Position numbers and translations under genes: made by a program. Below the pieces are notes generated by a model that did no database searches, was not told where the DNA came from, and was given only the letters and a program-made list of their open reading frames with translations. Positions 1 to 4,521 of a stretch of 7,573 bases of DNA are shown in pieces (position 1 is the stretch's first letter; each line of letters begins with the position of its first letter). This DNA is from an uncultured Collinsella sp. (lineage in GTDB: Bacteria; Actinomycetota; Coriobacteriia; Coriobacteriales; Coriobacteriaceae). The stretch spans positions 1 to 7,573 of the forward strand of contig URKU01000093.1 in NCBI GenBank assembly GCA_900548515.1, read 5' to 3'.

Positions 1-66
1 GGTCAGCCCGTGGGAGGCCAGGGCGCCGCTGACCGGTGGACGGCACCGAGCCGTCGATTGAACTGA
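1..66 (+). other. 3' end of an upstream plus-strand transcript (CDS tail or structured RNA, unresolved)
   Basis: Something transcribed on the plus strand ends here, because a strong terminator follows at once. Two forward frames are open from the left edge: one stops with TGA at 59-61, the other with TGA at 64-66. Neither tail (about 19 or 21 residues) resembles a family I know, and both contain codons that are rare in the neighbouring genes. The stretch also holds two perfect inverted repeats: GGTCAGC (1-7) with GCTGACC (28-34), and GACGGC (39-44) with GCCGTC (50-55). With the terminator stem these make three consecutive hairpins, which would also suit the 3' end of a structured RNA. I cannot choose between the two readings from this fragment. 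Confidence 0.35.
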
Positions 67-67
67 G

Positions 68-98
68 AAGGGGGAGGCTTCGCGGCCTCCCCCTTTTT
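68..98 (+). terminator. Intrinsic terminator of the upstream transcript
   Basis: A perfect 9-bp GC-rich stem, GGGGGAGGC (70-78) with GCCTCCCCC (85-93), has a TTCGCG loop and is followed by five T residues (94-98). Two A residues at 68-69 extend the pairing into the T run. On the minus strand the stem is followed by CTTCTC, not a T run, so it should work mainly for plus-strand transcription and is at best a weak stop for the minus-strand gene at 166-633. Confidence 0.9.
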
Positions 99-165
99 GC
101 GCTTACACTTCACAATGTCGTTGCATTTCACCTGTAACCCGGTTGGGCTTATGGGTAATGAGCTT

Positions 166-633
166 TTATTTAAAGACAATAAATCGAATCACAAGTGCAA
201 CTGCTATGACCACAATGATCAAAAGCAGGATTGTCAGTCGATGCTGCTTGCGTCGTTTATTTGACGAAACGAAGATTGATTTTCCCAGTTTTGGCGTTTC
301 GAGATAACGAGCCGAATGCGTTAAGGTCTGCTTAGGTCGGGGACCTCTTTGCTGCCGAGTTATGGGCGTTTTCGTCGGGTCGTCATTTATTGCGCTGTTT
401 TTTGATAACGGTGCATCTTTTAGATATACGGGATTGCCCGATGCGACGCCCATATGCTTACGTCCCGTTTGGGCATCCTCGAGCGTTTGATATCGATTTC
501 TCGTCACATACTCGGGCTCTGGATCATTAATGGGCTCTTGCGAGATGTGGGGGCGATGGAACCGTGGTGGCTGCGTGGAAGTATCTTCCCCCTGCGTCGG
601 CATAAACATATTGTTCTGGTTTTGGTCGTCCAT
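166..633 (-). CDS. Hypothetical protein with C-terminal membrane anchor
   Basis: This is a 155-residue protein I do not recognise. Residues 1 to about 125 are hydrophilic and rich in Gln, Asn, Pro, Thr and charged residues, with no signal peptide and a look of disorder. A basic stretch (KRRKQHR, 126-132) precedes one strongly hydrophobic helix (about 133-149), and the chain ends six residues later. This suggests a tail-anchored protein with its N-terminal part in the cytoplasm. Two short segments look faintly alike (RYQTLEDAQTGRK near 48 and RYLETPKLGK near 109), which may be chance. The ATG at 633 has AAAGGG a few bases upstream, which supports the start. GC is about 45% by hand count over 181-420, clearly below ftsH and hpt, so recent acquisition or relaxed constraint is possible. 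No convincing terminator lies downstream at 100-165. Function is unknown; the clean SD and the membrane anchor argue for a real gene. Confidence 0.72.
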   Translation of the reverse strand: MDDQNQNNMFMPTQGEDTSTQPPRFHRPHISQEPINDPEPEYVTRNRYQTLEDAQTGRKHMGVASGNPVYLKDAPLSKNSAINDDPTKTPITRQQRGPRPKQTLTHSARYLETPKLGKSIFVSSNKRRKQHRLTILLLIIVVIAVALVIRFIVFK

Positions 634-734
634 GATGCCCTTTTGCTCGTTACCAACAACGTGTACGCGCTCATTGTAAGCCCCTTGTTATTTGTAGCTG
701 GGGACATACTCGGTATTTAAGCTCTGGGTCAAAG

Positions 735-757
735 AACCTTAACCTTCCTAAAACCTT
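735..757. repeat. Three direct copies of AACCTT
   Basis: AACCTT occurs at 735-740, 741-746 and 752-757. The second and third copies start 11 bp apart, about one helical turn, so a protein could contact them on the same face of the DNA. The cluster lies next to the TTGACC (minus strand, 732-727) that could be a -35 element for the 166-633 gene. The repeats are seen directly; a role as an activator site of the tandem-repeat type used by OmpR-family regulators is inference. Confidence 0.45.
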
Positions 758-815
758 AGTGCTACACACTTAGATATGCTTATAGTACTGGACTCAAAAA
801 ACTTTATAGTCGATG

Positions 816-844
816 TATATATGAGCATCGGGTGGGCATATATA
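816..844. repeat. 8-bp inverted repeat upstream of hsp20
   Basis: TATATATG (816-823) and CATATATA (837-844) are perfect inverted repeats around a 13-base GC-richer spacer. The right arm merges with a possible -10 (TATAAG, 841-846), so this could be an operator for hsp20 or a leader hairpin if transcription starts upstream. AT-only arms arise easily by chance in AT-rich DNA, so confidence in a function is limited. Confidence 0.4.
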
Positions 845-896
845 AGAGTGTCAAAAGAAGTCCCAGTCACCTAGAAGATGACTCGGCAGTCCTATA

Positions 897-902
897 AAGG
901 AG
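897..902 (+). promoter_or_regulatory. Ribosome binding site that sets the hsp20 start
   Basis: AAGGAG is followed by 8 bases and then the ATG at 911. An in-frame ATG at 878 lies upstream of this site and would add 11 residues with no small heat shock protein character, so the start at 911 is preferred. Confidence 0.9.
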
Positions 903-910
903 TGGTAAAC

Positions 911-1342
911 ATGGCAAGCATGGTTCCTTATCGTTCGGTTTTTGGCGTTCGTCCCTCTGCAAGCTCGCTGTTCGATCTTTTTGATGATATGAGTGACCTA
1001 GCGAACGGCTCGATTGCCTCTAAGGCGTTCCCCGTTGACGTTGAGGATAAGGGCGATGGCTATGAGGTCAAGGCTTATCTTACCGGCGTCGCCAAGGACG
1101 ATATCGATGTCGAGCTTAACGAGGGCCGTCTCTCCATCAGCGTGAATGTCGAGGAAGACGAGGAGAACGAGAGCAAGAACTTCCTGCAGAAGGAGTTCAG
1201 CTCGTACAGCGCGACGCGTGGCGTGTATCTTAAGGACGCTTCGAGCGAGGGTCTCTCGGCTAAGTACGCTGACGGCATCCTTACCGTTACGGTTCCCAAG
1301 ATCGTCGAGAAGAAGAACGTTACGAAGATCTCCATCGACTAA
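911..1342 (+). CDS. Small heat shock protein, Hsp20/alpha-crystallin family
   Basis: This is an ATP-independent holdase chaperone of the cytoplasm. Such proteins form oligomers and hold unfolding proteins for refolding by DnaK/ClpB-type machines. The 143-residue product is of usual length. It has a short N-terminal arm (1 to about 39, with the FDLFDDM segment), an alpha-crystallin domain (about 40-130), and a C-terminal tail carrying the I-x-I motif as ISI (140-142), which docks into neighbouring subunits. The signature A-x-x-x-x-G-x-L appears as AKYADGILTVTVPK (117-130). The beta-strand segment that often reads F-x-R-x-F-x-L-P is diverged here (SSYSATRGVYLK), without the LP. The loop at 79-90 is very acidic. 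The gene is monocistronic: its own AAGGAG site and an AT-rich leader upstream, and a terminator within 35 bases downstream. The start was chosen by the AAGGAG 8 bases upstream. No HspR or CIRCE operator was found, so its control is open. Confidence 0.96.
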   Translation: MASMVPYRSVFGVRPSASSLFDLFDDMSDLANGSIASKAFPVDVEDKGDGYEVKAYLTGVAKDDIDVELNEGRLSISVNVEEDEENESKNFLQKEFSSYSATRGVYLKDASSEGLSAKYADGILTVTVPKIVEKKNVTKISID

Positions 1343-1375
1343 CTTCGTTGGTGTTCTGCGCTATTAAAAGATAAC

Positions 1376-1409
1376 AAAAGGGGCTGGGAAGCGATTCCCG
1401 GCCCCTTTT
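1376..1409. terminator. Bidirectional terminator between hsp20 and yycJ
   Basis: A 15-bp stem (1376-1390 with 1395-1409) closes on a GCGA loop with only one G-U wobble. It begins with AAAA and ends with TTTT, so on either strand the GC-rich stem is followed by a U run. It sits in the 82-bp gap between two convergent genes and should stop both. Confidence 0.95.
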
Positions 1410-1424
1410 GCTGTCTAGGAAAGC

Positions 1425-2234
1425 CTATTGAATGGTTGCTGGCCGATACTGGCTTGCGGGGCGTATCGAGAGTTTTCGCGATCCTTGGAGAAGGGTGGCG
1501 GAGCTGCCGACCTCGTCATCCAGGGTTGCGGCTAGAGCTTTGGCATAGCTTTTGACGGTAAGGCTCGGACGATTGTTATCTTGGCTGATATGCATGGCAA
1601 TGAGCTGTTCGGTGCGATCGGTAACAAGTTCGCGCGCGGCTTCGGCGGCTTGGTCGTTGGAGAGGTGTCCCCTTGCAGACAGGATACGCTCCTGAAGAAA
1701 GCGGGGATATTCTCCCTCGCGCAGCATGGCCACATCGTGGTTGCTTTCGAGCGCGAGGACTCGACAATCTTTGAGGGTGTTCATGGCCTGGCTCGATAGC
1801 TCTCCGGTGTCGGTGGCAAAGCCGATGGAATCATCGAGGGCGTCGAATCGATAGCCGACTGGATTGATGACATCGTGTGATGTTGAGTAGGTTTGCACGT
1901 GGATACCGGCAATGGAAAGGGTGTCACCGGGATCGAATTCCTCGACAGGCAGATGCGAAAGATTTTCTTTGCTCGAAAGTGTGTCCCTGCTGGCAAAGAG
2001 GGGGCCGTGCCAGTGCTTGCACCAGACATCGAGGCCCTTGATGTGATCGCTATGCTCATGCGTAATGAGAAGAGCCGAGACGTTGTCTGCCGAGAGCCCC
2101 AGTTCTGCCATGCGCTTTAATGTCTCGCGGCGAGAAAGACCGTCGTCAATCATGATGAGCCCCCGGGGGCCTTCGATGAGCGCGCAGTTGCCTTTTGAGC
2201 CGCTGCCAAGGATATGAAGGAGCAGACGAGACAT
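1425..2234 (-). CDS. yycJ: YycJ/WalJ-type metallo-beta-lactamase-fold nuclease
   Basis: The product has 269 residues, usual for this family of cytoplasmic metal-dependent hydrolases. Characterised members act as 5' exonucleases on double-stranded DNA and are linked to mismatch repair. The N-terminal strand runs into GSGSKGN (10-16). The metal-binding motif HEHSDH is at 59-64, further ligands are likely H120 (in TSHD), D142 (in TDTGEL) and H215, and the family-typical ESNHD is at 163-167, followed by YP and GHLSN (189-193). The reading frame stays open upstream to an ATG at 2315, but those 27 extra residues would overlap tilS, have no SD, and do not match how the family begins. I therefore use the ATG at 2234, although its own SD is weak (TTTGGA). 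The gene is divergent from tilS by 48 bp and convergent with hsp20. In Firmicutes the homologue sits in the walRK operon; here it stands alone. Confidence 0.92.
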   Translation of the reverse strand: MSRLLLHILGSGSKGNCALIEGPRGLIMIDDGLSRRETLKRMAELGLSADNVSALLITHEHSDHIKGLDVWCKHWHGPLFASRDTLSSKENLSHLPVEEFDPGDTLSIAGIHVQTYSTSHDVINPVGYRFDALDDSIGFATDTGELSSQAMNTLKDCRVLALESNHDVAMLREGEYPRFLQERILSARGHLSNDQAAEAARELVTDRTEQLIAMHISQDNNRPSLTVKSYAKALAATLDDEVGSSATLLQGSRKLSIRPASQYRPATIQ

Positions 2235-2282
2235 AAGATTCCAAAGGATACAATGGGTGCGAACGAATAGAGGAGGAAGCAA
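2235..2282. promoter_or_regulatory. Short divergent yycJ-tilS intergenic region with tilS RBS
   Basis: These 48 bp separate the two start codons. For tilS there is a -10-like TACAAT (2249-2254) without a clear -35, and a strong SD, AGGAGG (2271-2276), six bases before the ATG. For yycJ on the minus strand I find no convincing promoter in the gap; a TTGGCA lies on the minus strand just inside tilS (about 2288-2293), with no well-spaced -10. Any yycJ promoter probably starts within tilS. Confidence 0.5.
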
Positions 2283-3824
2283 ATGCCAACGGTATCTCAG
2301 CATTATGGACACCATGCTGCATCGCGGGCTGATGATAAGGCCCTGGCAACGCGGCAGACGGCTGCCCCCGTGGTGCTCATGGTATCAGGTGGTGCGGACT
2401 CGACGGCTTTGCTCCTTATGGCGTGCACATCAAAGTTGGATATTCAGGATGGGCGTGGTGTAGCTCCCATCGCGCGCGAGCGACTGCACGTGCTGCATGT
2501 GAACCATCATCTACGCGGCGAGGCATCCGATGGCGACGAGGCCTTTGTGCGCGGCCTATGCGCACAATATGGCTTGCCGCTGTGTGTTGAGCATGCCTAT
2601 TTTGATGATGAGTCGGGCAATATCGAGGCGGCTGCCCGCGAGGTGCGCTATGCCGCGGCGCGGAGGTATGTCCGCGAGCTCTGCGCCCAGACGGGGGCAC
2701 CGCGAACGGCGGCTCGTATCTGCACCGCGCACACGTCTTCGGATCGCGCGGAAACGTTTTTGATGAACGCGATTAAGGGTTCGGGGCCCGCTGGTCTATC
2801 GAGCATTCCTCGCCGGAGGAATATCGTGGTGCGTCCCTTGCTCGACCTGACTCATGATGAGCTCGTGGGCTATCTGCAGGTGCATGGTCAGCCGTGGCGA
2901 GAGGACGAGAGCAACGAGGACGTGTCGTACTTGCGTAACTACGTGCGCCATCGGGTGATGCCGGTGGTGGCGCAGCGCAACGCGAGCGTCTGTAAGACGA
3001 TTGGCGCCGCTTGCGAAATTCTGGGCGATGAGGACGCCTTTCTTTCCCAGCTTTCCGCGCAGGCGTTTCGAAGCTGCCTGCGCAAGGAGGCGGCGGGTGC
3101 ACTGGTCCTTGACGCTCGCCGACTGGCCGCGGCCGAGGTGGTGATTGCTCGGCGCATGGTGCGACTGGCAATTAAGCGTATCGACCCCGACGCTCGCCCG
3201 GAGATGCGGCATGTGGAGCGCGTGCTCGCCTGTGTCGCCGAAGGCTCGGGTTCGGTCACGCTGCCGGCGGGAATCGATGCGCGCGTGGAGTTTGGCATGC
3301 TGTCATTCAAGGCCCCGGCGGCGCGCGAGGGGTTAGTTGCCGATTGGGTCACCATTCCCGGTCGATTGCCGCTGGGGGCGGGCCGCATCCTGGTGGCAGA
3401 GACGATGGCCGTCGAGCCGGGGTGCGATATCGTGCGCCGTGCCCGTGAACTCGCGGGTGCCGGAGGGGTGGTCGCTATGGTGGATGCCGCGACGCTGGGC
3501 TTTGCCGATCGGGATAGCGAACGGATGCTCGCCGGCTTGCGCGGGGAGATTCCCGCCGAGGCGCGATTGGCGCGCCTGTGGGTGGACGGTCCCGCGCCGG
3601 GAGACGTGATGTGCCCGTTAGGGATGAGTGGCCGAAGCAAGAAAGTATCCGATTTGCTAGGTGAGGCTCGCATTCCCGTTTCCGAGCGCGCCGGCGTGCC
3701 CATGGTGAGGACGGCGCCGGGGGGTGCCGTGGTGTGGGTCGCCGGAGTTCGCGCGGACGAGCGTTTTAAGTGCACGGCCGCAACGCGCGTGGCATATCTG
3801 CTCCGCGTGGTCGATGCGGAATAG
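2283..3824 (+). CDS. tilS: tRNA(Ile)-lysidine synthase
   Basis: TilS uses ATP and lysine to convert the wobble cytidine (C34) of the CAU-anticodon isoleucine tRNA to lysidine, which changes charging from Met to Ile and decoding from AUG to AUA. It is normally essential. The 513-residue product has the PP-loop SGGADS (35-40) after a roughly 30-residue extension, HVNHHLRG (72-79), HTSSDRAET (150-158), and the TilS segment REDESNEDVSYLRNYVR (206-222). The C-terminal TilS domain is at about 453-513 and contains KVSDLL, a conserved Arg/Pro stretch and VVWVAGVRAD. The motif usually written HxxDDQxET reads HTSSDRAET here, so the first Asp and the Gln are replaced. The middle region (about 230-450) is long and poorly conserved. 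The start is fixed by AGGAGG six bases upstream. The gene leads the tilS-hpt-ftsH cluster but is 147 bp from hpt, which appears to have its own promoter. Confidence 0.96.
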   Translation: MPTVSQHYGHHAASRADDKALATRQTAAPVVLMVSGGADSTALLLMACTSKLDIQDGRGVAPIARERLHVLHVNHHLRGEASDGDEAFVRGLCAQYGLPLCVEHAYFDDESGNIEAAAREVRYAAARRYVRELCAQTGAPRTAARICTAHTSSDRAETFLMNAIKGSGPAGLSSIPRRRNIVVRPLLDLTHDELVGYLQVHGQPWREDESNEDVSYLRNYVRHRVMPVVAQRNASVCKTIGAACEILGDEDAFLSQLSAQAFRSCLRKEAAGALVLDARRLAAAEVVIARRMVRLAIKRIDPDARPEMRHVERVLACVAEGSGSVTLPAGIDARVEFGMLSFKAPAAREGLVADWVTIPGRLPLGAGRILVAETMAVEPGCDIVRRARELAGAGGVVAMVDAATLGFADRDSERMLAGLRGEIPAEARLARLWVDGPAPGDVMCPLGMSGRSKKVSDLLGEARIPVSERAGVPMVRTAPGGAVVWVAGVRADERFKCTAATRVAYLLRVVDAE

Positions 3825-3843
3825 CGTCACACGCCTGCTATTC
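3819..3843. repeat. Inverted repeat over the tilS stop codon
   Basis: GAATAGC (3819-3825, which includes the TAG stop) and GCTATTC (3837-3843) are perfect 7-bp inverted repeats with an 11-base spacer. In RNA this would be a hairpin straddling the end of tilS. No T run follows (TGTGCGACG), so it is not a standard terminator; it may protect the 3' end or be incidental. Confidence 0.4.
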
Positions 3844-3875
3844 TGTGCGACGTTGACGGTATTCCCGCGCTGATG

Positions 3876-3906
3876 GCGCACGGGCTGGTAAATTTACCCC
3901 GTGCGC
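3876..3906. promoter_or_regulatory. Nested dyad upstream of hpt, candidate operator or hairpin
   Basis: The inner part is a perfect 12-bp palindrome, GGTAAATTTACC (3887-3898). The flanks continue the symmetry: GCGCACGG (3876-3883) pairs with CCGTGCGC (3899-3906). Only three bases (GCT, 3884-3886) on the left are unpaired, giving 14 paired positions in all. It lies directly upstream of the extended -10 of hpt, covering the place a -35 would occupy, which suits a repressor or activator site. As RNA made from tilS it would be a strong hairpin, but no T run follows, so simple termination is unlikely. Confidence 0.55.
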
Positions 3907-3915
3907 TGCTAGAAT
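3907..3915 (+). promoter_or_regulatory. Extended -10 promoter of hpt-ftsH
   Basis: TGCTAGAAT fits an extended -10 (TGn followed by TAGAAT, one mismatch to TATAAT). The -35 position holds no TTGACA-like hexamer, which is common for extended -10 promoters. Transcription would begin near 3922, about 50 bases before the hpt start, and probably serves both hpt and ftsH. Confidence 0.5.
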
Positions 3916-3971
3916 GTGTAGTTCGCGTCCATACGGCGGTGTGTGGGCGATAAGCACAAGAAAGGGTTGTC

Positions 3972-4520
3972 ATGGCTTCTCAACATCCGGATATCGAGAA
4001 GGTTCTGTTTACGCAGGAGGATATCGACGGTATCGTCTCTCGCCTGGGCGAGGAGATTACGCGCGACTACGCGGGTAAGGATCTGGTGCTGATTGCGGTC
4101 CTGCGCGGCGCCGTGGTCTTTATGGGCGACCTGATGCGTAAGATCGAGCTACCGACCAACATCGATTTCATGGCTGTTTCGAGCTATGGCGACGGTGTGA
4201 AGTCTTCGGGCATCGTGCGTATCATTAAGGATCTGGATATCGACATCCGTGGTCGCGACGTGCTGATCGTCGAGGACATTCTGGACTCGGGCCTGACCCT
4301 CAAGTACCTGATGAAGAACCTCGAGAGCCGCAAGCCCGCTTCGCTGGAGGTCGCTGCCTTCCTGTGGAAGGACGTTGAGGACCGCACCTCGGCCATCACG
4401 CCCAAGTATGTTGGAACCCATTGCCCCGATGCCTTTGTGGTGGGCTACGGCCTCGACTATGCCGAGCGCTATCGTAACCTTCCGTATCTGGGCATTTTGA
4501 AACCGGAGGTTTATTCGTAA
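3972..4520 (+). CDS. hpt: Hypoxanthine (guanine) phosphoribosyltransferase
   Basis: This enzyme salvages purines in the cytoplasm by joining hypoxanthine or guanine to PRPP, giving IMP or GMP and pyrophosphate. The 182-residue product is of usual length. It shows the PRPP-binding signature VLIVEDILDSGLTL (97-110), with the acidic pair E101/D102 and the probable base D105. It also has LRGA (44-47) of the pyrophosphate loop, the flexible active-site loop SSYGDGVKSSG (70-80), and the C-terminal purine-binding stretch FVVGYGLDYAERYRNLPYLG (155-174) with D162 as a likely Mg ligand. AAAGGG at 3961-3966, five bases before the ATG, sets the start. The stop codon is one base from the ftsH start, and the ftsH SD lies within the last hpt codons, so the two are co-transcribed and probably translationally coupled. 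Confidence 0.97.
   Translation: MASQHPDIEKVLFTQEDIDGIVSRLGEEITRDYAGKDLVLIAVLRGAVVFMGDLMRKIELPTNIDFMAVSSYGDGVKSSGIVRIIKDLDIDIRGRDVLIVEDILDSGLTLKYLMKNLESRKPASLEVAAFLWKDVEDRTSAITPKYVGTHCPDAFVVGYGLDYAERYRNLPYLGILKPEVYS
4505..4510 (+). promoter_or_regulatory. Ribosome binding site of ftsH inside hpt
   Basis: GGAGGT lies in the last codons of hpt, 11 bases before the ftsH ATG at 4522. The spacing is longer than ideal, which fits initiation helped by ribosomes finishing hpt. No closer in-frame start with a better site was seen. Confidence 0.7.
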
Positions 4521-4521
4521 G

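Larger units (their letters stand above)
634..910. promoter_or_regulatory. Divergent intergenic region between the membrane-anchored protein and hsp20
   Basis: This 277-bp AT-rich stretch has no convincing gene and must hold two outward promoters. For the minus-strand gene, a -10-like TACAAT lies on the minus strand at 678-673, about 40 bases from the start codon, and a -35-like TTGACC lies at 732-727. The two are too far apart to pair, so neither is firm. For hsp20, TATAGT at 805-810 and TATAAG at 841-846 are -10 candidates, neither with a good -35. Three AACCTT copies and an inverted repeat are listed separately. I looked for the HspR site (CTTGAGT-N7-ACTCAAG) and the CIRCE element (TTAGCACTC-N9-GAGTGCTAA), the usual operators of actinobacterial heat shock genes, and found neither. 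Confidence 0.5.

Noticed and set aside
43..50. GGCACCGAG-like resemblance to the last stem-loop of Cas9 tracrRNA
   Set aside because: The match is short and the base pairing is in a different register (GACGGC with GCCGTC). There is no cas gene, repeat array or anti-repeat in the window.
454..720. An 88-codon plus-strand frame overlapping the membrane-anchored protein gene
   Set aside because: No clear ribosome binding site, no family resemblance, and it overlaps a better-supported minus-strand gene.
750..773. TTAGTGCT stretch as a CIRCE half-site
   Set aside because: Only a partial match to the TTAGCACTC consensus, and no GAGTGCTAA arm nine bases away.
878..910. Upstream in-frame ATG for hsp20 at 878
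   Set aside because: The strong AAGGAG lies downstream of this ATG and is correctly spaced for 911; the extra residues lack family character.
2939..3775. A 278-codon open frame antisense to tilS
   Set aside because: Its composition (Ser, Arg, Ala, Pro, Thr-rich) is typical of a shadow frame, it has no domain, and the sense strand encodes a full TilS.
3853..3858. TTGACG as the -35 element of the hpt promoter
   Set aside because: It is more than 50 bases from the best -10 (TAGAAT, 3910-3915), and the bases 17 downstream (GCGCAC) are not a -10.
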